Shown one piece after another: positions 10,403 through 22,110 of a stretch of 64,000 bases of DNA. This DNA comes from Polytrichum commune (taxonomy: Eukaryota > Streptophyta > Polytrichopsida > Polytrichales > Polytrichaceae), in assembly GCA_950295325.1 (NCBI GenBank), contig OX485807.1, positions 9,017,001 through 9,081,000 of the forward strand, read 5' to 3'. The notes under the pieces were generated by a model. It had not been told where the DNA came from and ran no database searches. It saw nothing but the letters and a program-made list of their open reading frames with translations. The position numbers and the translations under genes are program-made. Every line of letters starts with the position of its first letter. Position 1 is the stretch's first letter.

Positions 10403-13400
10403 AGTAGGTTGCTGAGTGCATTGGCAAAGGCGGTGGCCTAACATACTAGGTGGAGGCTTTTGCAATTGCCGGGCGTGACTAGGACGATGTAATTCAGTGA
10501 GGCCTCCTAGTTTGGGTTCATTGACCCAAAATTCTTGGGTCATGTCTATTCAATGTGTGGTTGTTCCCTAACTCCGCTCGCCCCCGCCCTTGCCCCCTCA
10601 CGCCCACCCAATCTCCTCCCTGGGGCTAGGCTGCTCAACCTTTGTGGCGCAATATCGATTTTGTAGACAATCATTATGACTTAGGAAATTTTGAACTACT
10701 CGTTCAAACTGAATTGTAGACAAATTTTGAATTAAGTTTTGAAATATAAATCATTTATTTTAGCCTCCGTATATATTGTCATGTTTGAGTATATGTATTG
10801 AGTTGTTTGCCCTCTTGAATGGTTTGTGGCACGCCTTTTGATTGCTCTTCATCAACAATATTTCACATCCTCATGTCTTGCCTAAATAGTTTTTGAATTG
10901 GACTTAGAATAACGTAGTTGCCCACTCACTCATCTGTACATGGCATGGAGCATAGCATTGTTGCTCACCCTTCCTCAACTCCCCAACGCATGGAGCACAC
11001 TTTGGTTGTTCCCCCAATTTTGCCCACTCTCATACAACGGTCAAGCAACGGTTCATGATTACAAATTTGAAAGCCATGTCTCTGAATAGTCTCAAAATCA
11101 TCAAAAAGTCTCCAATTATGGAATAGAGTGTTAAGAGCTATTGGACACCGGTAGTGTGGACAATCCATGCCCCAACAAATATTCCATCCCTCACCATCCT
11201 TGTCACCACTCAAGGGGCATTACTATGCACTCGATTGTGACCGAGACTTTCCCTCTTGGTCTGGAAGCTACATGGCGGCTCCATATGAACATTTGACCAA
11301 CATTGGATGTGCCTGTTTTTCCGCATGACGTGTTGCCCAACCATGCCGACTCTGCCCTGACCGTCCCATGTCCCAAGGTACGCTATAGCCTCCGCCAAGT
11401 TGCATTACCTTCCCACCTTCCTTTCGTTCATCATAGGTTTCGGTCTTCCTCCTCAAACTAACCCTCCTTTGTTCCGTTGGTTTATAAGTTGCGTCTAATT
11501 CTAAACCAACCCATTCCAAAGGTGCCTTATCCATCGAATTAGAGCGTTTCTACATCATGCGTAGAAGTGTGAGGCAAGCTTCTTCCCACATGACATCCAT
11601 TTGATTCACCCAATTGGGTTCTCGTTGGCCTCCTAAATGTATCATATTGGGCCCCGCAACCCGACCTTGGCTACAACAATGAAGCAAAGATTTTCCGGAA
11701 TGTGGAGGCAAAGCAAACATAAAAGGTAGCAACGATAGTATGAATATCTCTTTTCTCTTATGATATTGTCTCATGTTTGGGTTGTCCTACCGGAACCATC
11801 TTAATTTGAATTCTTATTTGAGTTGTGCCATTCATTTGTGCATGTATTTATGTAGATCACCACTCTTAAATGTTCGCACCATTCCCTAATATTTATGTGA
11901 TTTCTTCTATGTTCTTGTGTGTGTGTGTGTGTGTGTGTCTCCCCCAAAATGCCAAGAAAGTCTCAAATGACCTAATATTGTGTTCTAAGTGTTTTGGGTT
12001 AGTGTTAGGGTGGAGTTTGTGTAGGTAGTTGAGATAGTGGAGGTAACAACGGAGATCTCAAATTTGAGCTAGAGGAGAGAGGTCTGAGAGTGGCACATGG
12101 TGAGAGACAGTGAGCATGAAGTATCCCCAAAAACACAAGACCACTGGGGCAACCGGAACAAAGAGGGAGTTCTCTCCTTGGGGTGCCAACTAGTGCAAAT
12201 TATTTGTTATATATAATCCATCCATATTATCCTTGTACATTCATACCAAAGAATTTTTTACAGAACCTAGAATGGAGTGATGTAGTGCACATTGAGACCG
12301 TCCATAATATGTGATAATTTTTTTATTTGAGCATGTCTATGTATTATAATACTTGAATACTTTGAAATAATGTGGATTTTCTCTTGGACAGGGGGGCTAG
12401 TCCACAATATGGTTTCCATCATAGTACCTAATTATAATTTATATAATCTACAAAAAATTGAAGATAATATAGATTATTTTGGCTTGTAAGCCCTAACCCT
12501 ATGTCTCTTTCCGACTTCTCTTGGTGGCTTCTCTCCCACTTCTCTTCTAAAACCCTTCAACCCCTCTTCACTAGTTGAAAGTTGTAGATTGTTTGAAACA
12601 TAATCCAATTTTTTTGAAACATAATCTAGATTATATGTACGATTATGTGTACATAATCTACGCCTTTATGAAAATTTTGGACGAGCCCCTTGTAATTATT
12701 TGTTTGAGTTGCCACCCCGGGGTTCTCTCCACTAATAGGTTCTTCATTGTCTAATCATGTCTCAAATTCAGACACAGGGGCATTCCGGCTTGCTAGTCTA
12801 TCAACTTTTCATTCAAGTCATATATCCATACTTTTAATCTGGAATTATTTCAAGTATGATGATCTAATTCTTGTTGTTTATAAATGTTTTTTGACTACCA
12901 CAATGCAAACACAGTGCCTGACTAAGGTAGAAATACCATAACCCATTAATCACCCTCTAGCTGTGCACTAGACCGGCACATAGAAACCGATCATGGCTTG
13001 GCGGCAACTTCAATGCGTGTACACTTAGTGTAGCCAATGGGAGTCAAGTGTTAATGTACTTATGAGGTAACCAATTTAGGTGATGTTTTGTATAGAAATG
13101 TGGATTACCATGTTCGGTGTAGGGAGAATCAAGTGAATGAGTAGGGGTTTGAACAACTTTCCACTTTGAAATATTGTAAGATTTTTTGTATAGGGCCAAA
13201 AAATATGAAACAACTTGCATTCTTCATGAATTCTTCTCATCTATCTTAGAAAATTATCTCATGATTGTCAGACCAGATCTTCAATGGGAATCACCTTATT
13301 TTCACTGGTTATGGTATTTCTACCTTAAGTATTCTCAAATCCATTGAACTCGTTAATTAGTCCATGAGTTATGTACAACACCTAATATATACAAAGATAT

Positions 13401-13475
13401 ATATGCTTAACCTACCTATATTAGGAGCCGATCCATGCAACCACTTTCTCATTTGGTTCAAGTTGATTCCTACCA
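10403..13475. other. Intergenic, no gene seen
   Basis: Three kilobases without a supportable gene. A (GT)n microsatellite of about 24 bases lies at about 11915-11938. Around 10560-10620 there is a C-rich patch. Reading frames such as 10965-11213 and 11268-11534 on the - strand have no recognisable motif. TTTTTTGAAACATAATCTAGA-like short repeats occur at about 12590-12630. Confidence 0.4.
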
Positions 13476-13484
13476 GGTTCCTAG

Positions 13485-14655
13485 GGCGGACATTAAGTTC
13501 CCCATACGAACTATGGGGGTGTCAAATCCGGACGAGGGCAGCCTTCATGGAAATTTCAGAACCCGACCGAAAATTGTTGTCCACCCCGCCCAACTTCGAA
13601 GAATTATTGCCCTTACATTCTTGAAGGCCGCTTGACTAGAAATCCCATATTGAGTGCACTTCACCTTGAAGGTCTAAAATCCAATATATATGTGCACTTT
13701 CAATTAGTAAATAAACAATTCATTGGGATTTCATTCCGGAAGTGAAACCATCAATGAAGCATGTAATTAACTTGGAGGTCAAATAAAATTATAAAATCCT
13801 CATTAACATTGAGGTTATAATTTTTATGACTTACCAATTGATATTGTCTTTGCCATTCTAAAATGACACTTAAATTTAGTGTGCTGATTTAGTATGTATA
13901 TTTTATAATATTTTAGTAATTCTGTCTACTTTCACAAGTATTCATATATAATTTATTCATTTATTAATATAATTACTTGAATTTATTCATTTACTTACTG
14001 GAATTAATTCATTAATTCATTTAATTACTGAAAATGATTAGATTTAATTCCAGTAATTAAAATGTATAATTAAATAGTCTTACTTAATTTGGTAAGCATA
14101 CTTTTCTGATTTATTTGGGCTTAATTAGGATTAATCAGAATTAATTAGACTTAATGACATTAATTCACACTCAATTGGTTTGAATGTGTATGAATACTTG
14201 TGAAAGTAGGCGGCATTACTAAAAATTTATAAAATATACATACTAAATCAGCACACTAAATTTAAGTGTCATTTTAGAATGACAAAGACAATTTCAAATG
14301 GTAAGTCATAAAAATTACAACCTCAATGTTAATGCGGATTTTGTAATTTTATTTGACCTCCAAGTTAATTACGTGCTTCATTGATGGTTTCATATCCAAA
14401 AATAAAATCCCAATGAATTCCTTATTTACTAATTGGAAGTGCATATATATATTGGATTTTAGACCTTGAAGGCGAAGTGCACTCAATATGGGATTTGTAG
14501 TCAAGCCGCATTCAAAAATGCAAGAGCAATATTTTTTTTTGAAGTTGGGCCGGGCGGGCAACAATTTTCGGTCGGGTTTAGAAATTTCCCTGGAGGCTGC
14601 CCCCGCCCGGATCTGACACCCCCCAAAGTTCGTATGGGGGAACTTAATGTCCGCC
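13485..14655. mobile_element. Mutator-like foldback element with arms of about 480 bp
   Basis: A 1171-bp element whose left part (13485 to about 13960) is repeated in inverted orientation at about 14190-14655, leaving a loop of only about 230 bp. It starts GGCGGACATTAAGTTCCCC and ends with the inverse, GGGGAACTTAATGTCCGCC. The flanks are GGTTCCTAG (13476-13484) and AGTTCCTAG (14656-14664), a 9-bp target duplication with one mismatch. Long terminal inverted repeats with a 9-bp duplication are the hallmark of Mutator-like elements. No transposase is encoded, so it is non-autonomous. Diverged arms (different G runs, scattered substitutions) show it is not recent. Confidence 0.8.
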
Positions 14656-14664
14656 AGTTCCTAG

Positions 14665-16384
14665 TAGCACCTTGACCCTCTCCATGTAAACCTCTTCAAT
14701 ACTTATACAAGCTGAATCATTCTCGAATCATGCTTCCAGTTCTTGAAAAAATTCAATCTACTTTTGGTTACATACTAGAATGGGTTTTTGGATGCCTTGT
14801 TTTGAATATTAAAGAACACCCTCTGAAGGCCAGCTTCAATGATGGGATTAATCCCCGATCAAGTGTATGTGGACCAGATCAATATCATTAGAAACCTATG
14901 TGCCATGTAACTCACATTCGTATGATTTGTATTGAAAAAAATCTGTAAGAAATTTCTCTGGCTAGTTTTTCAGATGAACATATAGCAAGATATCAAAACA
15001 CAGATATCATATAGAAGTCTCTTGGCCAAGAAAATGAAGAAGTATAATATTTTTATTATATATGAGATCCAAACACAGAAACTTGGAAATCTGACCTGGC
15101 TAATATATATAGGTAGAATGCTACAGCAACACTAAGGGAACTTATTCACTCCAGATGATAGTATCTGAAGCTGCAAACTACCACCATGAAATCTACCTGC
15201 CTCCTATTATCACTAGACTGTGAGACTTAGACAAGGTAAGAGCTTCCAAATGAGACTGATACAAGTTTCACGTACACACTGTATACAAACTATCTCAGAA
15301 CTGGAGGAAGGAAAAAAAAAACAAGGCTAATACTTCAGAACTATAAATTAATGCATCAACAAGTCTCCAAAGAGTCTTCAAAGACATCATCATAGTACAC
15401 ACCGCCTGTCAAGTCCTGCTTGTGTCATCATCCATGAGTACATTGCAATAATATTTTTCCAACGTCCCAAGATCCAATAACCACTCCTTTTTTTCCATTA
15501 ATTTTCCTTTTTGGTCACTAGTACTCCCAAGGCGCCAGCATGTCACAACTTCCTGAATTGTTGTTTGTAAACCATCACCAAGTCCTGTGGAAATGCATGT
15601 AGCCTTGACAATTAGAGCAAGAACTCAGCCCAGCACATCTAACTTGCCAATATTGACCATGAACCCATGCATACAGTTTGCAATTGTGCGACCCAATTGT
15701 TAAAAAGTGATCATTTGGCTTTGAGGATGTCATGAGCAAAACCTTGACGACTCGACGCACTTTGGGGAGCAGCTAACCCCAAGATTTCTTGGAACATCAA
15801 GTCATGGATTTCTAGTTTGTATTGAGACCAAGTTGTTAGAGTCTACTTAATTCAGCTACAAGAACATGAGGAAAACCTTGACAACAATGACACGTGCTTT
15901 GAGAAGAAGCACACCCAAAGATTTTAGAACATCAATCCACCTAATCTAATAAATGCTAGCTTATTAATTGAATCATGTGTAAGAGTCTTATGAACTAAAG
16001 TGGATGACAAGCAGCAAGTCATCCACCTACTCGGGTAAGTTATCCGTCATAACCAATCAATGCATGGACTAAAGACGGAAATTGTGGATGATATGATGCC
16101 TTCATGGATGAGAAATGTGACAGAATCTGATAATGCAGGTCCTGCTCTTGGATGAGCGCACGGTCAAGTCATAGGCCTATGGCGTTAGCCTACTTGGGGT
16201 TGTCAGGCTCCAACAATTTCTTTATGATGGGTCCGGCAAACATAAAAGTTGTGTCAGCTTGTAGACTCCGTGAAATCAACAAAGTTACCAAACAAAACAA
16301 AAAACGTGATCAACAAGGTTGGCAGAGGTGATGAGCACCTGCAGGAGGTGATGAAGTCCTGAGGGAGGTGATGATGAGGCGTCC
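14665..16384. other. Intergenic, 3' flank of the His/Pro-repeat gene
   Basis: No gene seen. A short internal duplication is visible: CAAAACCTTGACGACTCGACGCAC... at about 15735 and GAAAACCTTGACAACAATGACACG... at about 15870, both followed by an AAGATTT...GGAACATCAA type block. The last 100 bases before 16385 are probably the 3' untranslated region of the - strand gene. Confidence 0.4.
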
Positions 16385-16846
16385 TCAGTAGGGCGGGGGA
16401 GAGCCCTTGTGGCCGGGGTAAGGTGGCTTCTGGCCATCATGGTGAGGTGGCTTCTCCCCATCATGGTGAGGTGGCTTCTCTCCTCCGTGGTAGGGTGCCT
16501 TGGGCGGGCAAGGGGGCTTCTTCTCTCCTCCATGGTGAGGTGGCTTCTCCCCATCGTGGTGAGGTGGCTTCTCTCCACCATGGTAAGGTGGCTTCTCTCC
16601 TCCCTCGTGGTGAGGTGGCTTCTCTCCCTCGTGGTGAGGTGGCTTCTCTCCGTCATGGCCGGGGGGCTTGCCTCCTCCGCCATGGTAAGGTTTAGGAGGG
16701 CATGGGGGTGGAGATTTCGCCCACTTCTGCCCGCCAGATTGCTGCTCCGTGAGCTCACGAGCTTCGATCAACGCAAGACTGCTCAGGATCATCATGGTGG
16801 CACACAAGGCCATCACGAGATACAGACTGCTCCTGCAGCGGCCCAT
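16385..16846 (-). CDS. Secreted proline/histidine-rich repeat protein
   Basis: An intronless 153-residue protein on the - strand. Residues 1 to about 29 are a signal peptide (SLYLVMALCATMMILSSLAL core) ending IEA. The mature protein starts RELTEQQSGGQKWAKS, then PPPCPPKPYHGGGGKPPG, and is otherwise built of the repeat [E/Q]KPPHH[D/E]G, with YHGG variants and a second PPCPPKAPYHGG block. It ends SPPPY. Charge alternates between Lys, Glu and His, suggesting a flexible wall or apoplast protein that could bind metal ions through histidines; that role is inference. The EARELTEQ segment after the signal peptide resembles EGRDLPEQ of the gene at 44306 and SEARDVP of the gene at 4127, suggesting a shared origin. 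TATA-like sequences on the - strand lie at about 17060 and 17245; which is used is unclear. Confidence 0.8.
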   Translation of the reverse strand: MGRCRSSLYLVMALCATMMILSSLALIEARELTEQQSGGQKWAKSPPPCPPKPYHGGGGKPPGHDGEKPPHHEGEKPPHHEGGEKPPYHGGEKPPHHDGEKPPHHGGEKKPPCPPKAPYHGGEKPPHHDGEKPPHHDGQKPPYPGHKGSPPPY

Positions 16847-17899
16847 GGTGACTCAATGCAATCGATCGATAAATCTGATCCTGCAATTCGGAATTGATGA
16901 ACTTGAATTCTGTTGTGTGTACTTGACCTCCACTAATCCTGCGTCATGACAAATGCATGTGTCGACCATTGTCAGTACCAAGCATGCCATCGACAGGTTC
17001 CATAGCTTGTTTAAAATGCTAAACTACAGTGTTTACCAATCTGGAATCGTGCAATTCTAGCAATATATGTAAACACGTACTCTGCAATGCTTCAACTATA
17101 CCAAGTTCCGTGTGGTGCAATCATTTCTCAGAATCACTTGTTAGTGCTCAGCAATGGAAATGTGTGATGTGATGAAGTACTCGAGGAATATTTAGAATAC
17201 TAGTTCCTATTATATAGTACTAGTATGCTTAGCTCAGTACTCTGTATATACTCGCCGTCATGTAAGAGGAGTGGACGACATATTCAAAAGTGAGAAGTAC
17301 AACATTGAGTGTACAGTGATCGACTGACAGAGCTGGACATTCCGGATTCATGACGTTGAGGTGTCCAGAGGAAGAACCTTCTTCCAACTTGATCTCTGAA
17401 ATGGGTAATAAATTGTAACTTGTGGAATGGAAATGGCAATCCTGACTGGAAGTGGAGCAGTAATACTACCCAGCATAAACCAAGAGGCGATGTACATCAG
17501 CAGAATATGTAGCTACCCAACCTTACAAGCTACAAGAACACAGTGATTATGGTTTTCAATTTTTAAATTTTTTTACAGAGCTACATCTTCATACTTATAA
17601 AAGTCCTTTGGCAAAATGTCCCTCTGAAGTAATCATTTGGCATGCATGAAGCAAGGTACAAAATTTCAATGGCAAGACAAAATGAAGACATCCAAAGATG
17701 CTCACAAGCAGCCCTATCAGTTCCAGGATCGATTAACTTCTGCTCCATTCACACTTACATGGCCCTACAGCAGTTCACATCCTATACTCGATAGCTGCCT
17801 AAGTTTCAATAGCGTAATCCCAATTAGGATACTATGGATTGAGAAGGCTAGAGGATTAAGTATTCGAGCTGGATGACTGAACAAAACAAAGTTCAGACT
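16847..17899. other. 5' flank of the His/Pro-repeat gene
   Basis: Leader and promoter region of the - strand gene ending at 16846. Candidate TATA sequences on the - strand are ACATATATTG near 17061-17070 and GAGTATATACAG near 17244-17255. No other gene is seen. A first, poorly preserved copy of the following tandem array may start near 17730. Confidence 0.35.
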
Positions 17900-18780
17900 T
17901 AATGCATTCAGCAGGTAGACTTCTGAATAACAAGTACTCTACAAGCTGTCATTGCAATTGCTTGCAAGGGAGCTGAGCCAGCTGAGCTCTGGATCACACA
18001 TGATCACTTGAGCTGAGCCAATGCTGCAAACTATGGAATTAGAAGACCGATGACATCGCTGCTACTGGATCGACAGAATTCTGCTACATTTACACTTAGA
18101 CATGAGCCCTACTGCAGTTCGAATGCTGGACTCCATAGCTGCTAATGTAGGTGCAACTCACATGCAAGCTCACATATATGCATTCCAATTAGTATATGAC
18201 CATGGACTGAGAAGGCTAGCGAGCTGGTGAAGTTTTCGTGGATGACTGAACAATCCAAACTTAGATTCATGCAAACCTCAATGCAAGTGGTGGCTACGCT
18301 TCCCAGTTAATTATAAGAACTCTGCCAGCTGACATTGCAATTGCTTGCCAGGGAGCTAGCTGAGCTCTGGACACATCATGACTTAAGGTGGTCCAATGCA
18401 GAAACTATGAGTGCTCCTACTGCAACAATTCGACCAATTTCTGCTACCTTTGTACTTTGGCAGACCGGCTACTGCAGTTCCAAAGCTAAACTCCGTAGCT
18501 ACTATTGTGGCTGCTACTCGCTCGCAGCTTACATGCACGCCAGTGAGAACACCATGGACTGAGAAGGCTAGCTACTAGATGGTTTGGTTCTTGTGGCTGA
18601 CTCTTCAGGCTCAAATAAACTCAATGCTTTGATCACCACCTACAACTCTTGTAAACTGACATTGCACTTGCTTGCAAGGGAGATGAGCTAGATGAGCTCT
18701 ATATCACACATGACCATGACCTGAGCTGCCAAAGGTGCAACCATGCCTGCATGTAGAAGAAGACGACCCTGAAGTACCCA
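17900..18780 (+). repeat. Degenerate tandem array of about 325-385-bp units
   Basis: The block CATTGCAATTGCTTGC(A/C)AGGGAGCT, followed by GAGCTCTGGATCACACATGA, then TCTGCTAC(A/C)TTT, then CTACTGCAGTTC and then CCATGGACTGAGAAGGCTAG recurs. Its start falls at about 17951, 18336 and 18660. A partial earlier copy of the later blocks is at about 17730-17870. Non-coding; it lies about 1 kb beyond the 5' end of the His/Pro-repeat gene. Confidence 0.7.
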
Positions 18781-19335
18781 CCTCTGAGCTGCTACTGCAA
18801 TCCGGTGAAGCTGATAGCAGTGATGAAAAATGATGGGAGGAAGGAGCGTTTTAAAGGAATTCAAGAGGGAGGGAGGGAGGGGGTTACGATCATCATGCAG
18901 CGCCGGTGACAGAGGAGGATCAGCCGCCTCTGTATGTCTGTGTGGGAGATTTAATTGATTAATTAAGTAAATGCCACCACTTCGTCAAAGCATTGTTCAG
19001 AGTGAGTCCAGACCCGCCAACTCTGTACGTACAAAGTTGCTGCTGCTGCTTCGGACAAGTGTTACGAACCTTCTCTACATGCTTGAGGACTGTCTTGAAT
19101 GTGATGATATCTGCTTTTCTTTTTTTCTTTTTTTCTTTTTGTGGGTGGGTTTCTTATAATTTCATGACCGAGCTGCAGATCGATCAACTTGAAGCTGCTG
19201 GAAATACTGTCAATTGTGGTCCACTTAGATCACCCACACGTGTTGAGAGCTCTTGGTGCATATTACTGTCAAACAGTTCTTAGAAAGTGTTTTTTTATTA
19301 TTGAATGCCTAACCTTTCACGTCACTGAATATCAA

Positions 19336-19650
19336 GCAGTCAATTCTCTACAGTATTTTAGTTTCTGGCATCCTGATTTATGGGATGCCAAAACTTGCAT
19401 GAATCCCAAGCAATGTTATATTAAGCTACATTGTGAATTCTATACACTAATTATTTTCTTTCCTAGTTTATAGAATGCCAAATCTTGCAGGAACCTCTGA
19501 AAGCAGCTGTGTTATAAGCTAAAGTGCAAATTCTCTACACTAATTTGGTTCCTAAATTCCTAATTTCTAAATGCCCAAACTTGCATTCTCAAGCAATGTT
19601 ATAAGGATCCATAATGTGAATTCTATACACTAGTTTAGTTTCTAGAATTG
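19336..19650 (+). repeat. Tandem repeat, about 93 bp x 4
   Basis: Four copies of a unit marked by TGAATTCTATACACTAATT, TAGTTTCT, ATGCCAAAACTTGCAT and AAGCAATGTTATA. The GAATTCT(A/C)TACA anchor falls at about 19341, 19434, 19527 and 19617. Non-coding. Confidence 0.7.
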
Positions 19651-20340
19651 CGAACATAGTTGTGGTAGACATTGTCCTCTTGACATGTATGCATCTCAGT
19701 AAGCTAAATTATTCCACTAAACCATTTATGGTATTTAGCATCACATACATTATTTGCGAAGGGCCTAAACTAGATGCCTAGAGGTTTCAAAGTATCATGC
19801 CCACTGATTACCAATATGATTCCAGTTGTCAACATAACTTCTTTAAGTGAAAAAATATCCACACTATGACATTTAGAGTAACACATTGGGGAAGATATTG
19901 TTTAGTGTACTAATGGCAAGTGTCATGTGTTTACATTTTAGTATGGAAGAGGAAGATATTTTTGAGCATACTAATGGCAAGTGTCATTTGTGTACACTTT
20001 AGTCAAATTATAGACCATTATGTAACATAGGCATGCGCCTCATAACATTATTGAACATGCTCATGCCAAGATATTAGTAAGCACACTTGAATGCCAAGTG
20101 TCATGAGGTGAAAACTACAATGAAGTTGTTAATTATTAGTGTAACCTAGTGTATGCCTCAAAATAGGGTAAGTGACACTAGTATGCATATGACACTAAAT
20201 AATGTAAACAGTGTAGATGAGAATTTATGTTCTAGAGAATGAGATCTTGATGTAAAGGCCGCATATATATATAAGTTAATCCAACCAGTCAAGCACTCAA
20301 GAAATGGCTTCCCCTTGTAATTTTACGGTATCTAGTAACT
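19651..20340. other. Diverged sequence related to the palindrome-ended elements
   Basis: Contains several TTAGTGT/ACACTA motifs and two copies of an AATGGCAAGTGTCAT(G/T)TGT block (about 19912 and 19974). These match sequence just right of element copy 1 (about 7133-7245), in the same orientation as there. The neighbouring element at 20341-20714 is, however, inverted relative to copy 1, so the family must contain rearranged or composite copies. No gene seen. Confidence 0.4.
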
Positions 20341-20714
20341 ACACTAAATATGTTGTTTAGTGTTCTATGGTATTTAACTTCACTATGGTAACTTTTTGGA
20401 TGACACTTCTTATGACTAAGTTTACAAATATTGTCATGGATGATGGATGAGTTCATCCATTGGCCAAAACCCTACCTTCTCTTGTCAACAACTTGTGATG
20501 AAAAATTGTCATCAATAATTGAATTTGGATGAAAAATCACTTTGTAAGTGATAGTAATTGCAACACTATAAATCTATATATCCCCCAGATATTTTACAAG
20601 GAATGACAAATAATGTTGGGTTGACAATTACTGTTGATGGCACTATATCGTGGTTTACAATCAGTATTTAGCAAGATGATTAGAATTGGTGACACTAAAT
20701 ATCGTATTTAGTGT
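20341..20714 (-). mobile_element. Non-autonomous element with palindromic ends, copy 2
   Basis: Runs from ACACTAAATATGTTGTTTAGTGT to the palindrome ACACTAAATATCGTATTTAGTGT (20692-20714). Read on the - strand its interior matches the copy at 6671-7041 block by block (GATTAGAATTGGTGACACTAAAT; GGATGAGTTCATCCATTGGCC). Non-coding, no clear target duplication. Confidence 0.55.
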
Positions 20715-21179
20715 ATTTCTCTTCAAAAGAAGCTAACCGGTTGACAGGTTGTCAATGGAGATAAGTCTATAATTATGTATACTGGCATTGGGTCCAAGGT
20801 AACCATTGTTCAAGGGATTCCTACTTACTGACAATGAGCGTGAGTTGGGGTTGCTTACAAATTGAGAGCTCTTGCTTATAGCTTACCACCCCAAGAAAAT
20901 AAATTACATGTGTCCTCTCACATGAAGTTTGCATGCAAGAGTACAAGCAGTGGTCTCATGCTGTGGTGAGCATGCTCAAGCATACCTAGTCTGAACCAGA
21001 CAGGATAATACTTTCCAGTACAGCCCATGAGGGAATGTGTCAACAAGTCCTCTATGTAGCTGTCCTGGTTGCTTTACCCGATTAACCCCTTATGTCCTAT
21101 GTGACCATAATATGGTTGTGAACATCTCACTCTGACCCATTTGACACCAGTTCAGTTGGTTTCTAGATTGTTTAAATGA

Positions 21180-21833
21180 GGGGCGCTTCACACTATGGTC
21201 GAAGGTCAAGAGGCCATGAATTTTCACCAATCATATTAGAAGAAACCAAGAGTTCGGCATCTCAACCCTTCACACTAAGGCCAAAGTCCAAAGGCCGTCG
21301 CAATTTAAAATGATTACTTTTTGAAGAAGGCGACGGTCTCTCGAAGGAAGTTTGGGTCGGACGGGAATGGAAACCCAAACTATGGTCGAGAGGCCATCAA
21401 TTTTTTTTCTTTAAAAAACCAATCGCTGACAAGATCTTGGCGGTTAGATTTTAGGGGTTGTTTTGGGCAAGGATTAAAGTGGGATGCTCCTTTGGGTTTG
21501 GACGTTTGGACTTTGGGCTTGGCCTTTGGAGGCTTCACACTATGGTTGTCCAAATTGAGAGGCCGTGGGAGTTCATGGCCAAAGGTTTGGACTTTGGGCT
21601 TGGCCTTTGGAGGCTTCACACTATGGTTGTCCAAGTTGAGAGGCCGTAAGAGTTCATGGCCAAAGGTTTGAACTTCGGGCTTGGCCTTTGGAGGCTTCAC
21701 ACTATGCCTGGCCGAAGGCTCCAATTACAATATTTGATTGGCTATTATCAGCCCATTTCTTTGGACTCTCAACAAGTTTGGCCACTCAATCCCACAGCCT
21801 CTCGACTTCGACGGCCATAGTGTGAAGCGGCCC
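21180..21833. mobile_element. TIR element with internal 82-bp tandem repeats
   Basis: The left end GGGGCGCTTCACACTATGG and the right end, reverse-complemented GGGCCGCTTCACACTATGG, agree at 18 of 19 positions. Inside, a unit containing TTGGACTTTGGGCTTGGCC, TTTGGAGGCTTCACACTATGG and TTGAGAGGCCGT is repeated about three times (about 21503-21720, period 82). The terminal word TTCACACTATGG therefore recurs internally in both orientations. I see no target duplication, so this may be a rearranged or satellite-like element. The reading frames at 21321-21671 (+) and 21380-21724 (-) are products of the repeats. Confidence 0.5.
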
Positions 21834-22110
21834 TTACTCCTCTTGTTCATGTTCAAATATGTTGTTTCCTACCACATGGATAATTTTGATCAAGCAGAGT
21901 TAGTTGTTCAACATAATAAGTTTATTATGGAACCAGTTCACGAATGTTTTCTTGACATTTGTTGCCTTTGCGGTTTAGGTGCAAGCAATTGTTCAAGAGA
22001 GAAACTTATCTTAAAGATGTTATTTTTGTTGAATTCTATGTGTAAAAGATTCCCAATTGATCTAAAAAATTACATGACACTCATACACAACATATCCTAA
22101 ACATCTATAA

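Noticed and set aside
16285-16897. Reading frames of 90-162 residues on both strands over the His/Pro-repeat gene
   Set aside because: These are shadows of the KPPHHEG repeat in other frames. Only the - strand frame at 16846-16385 has a signal peptide and a composition shared with sister genes.
21321-21724. Overlapping 114-116-residue frames on both strands
   Set aside because: Both are translations of the 82-bp tandem repeat inside a TIR element.
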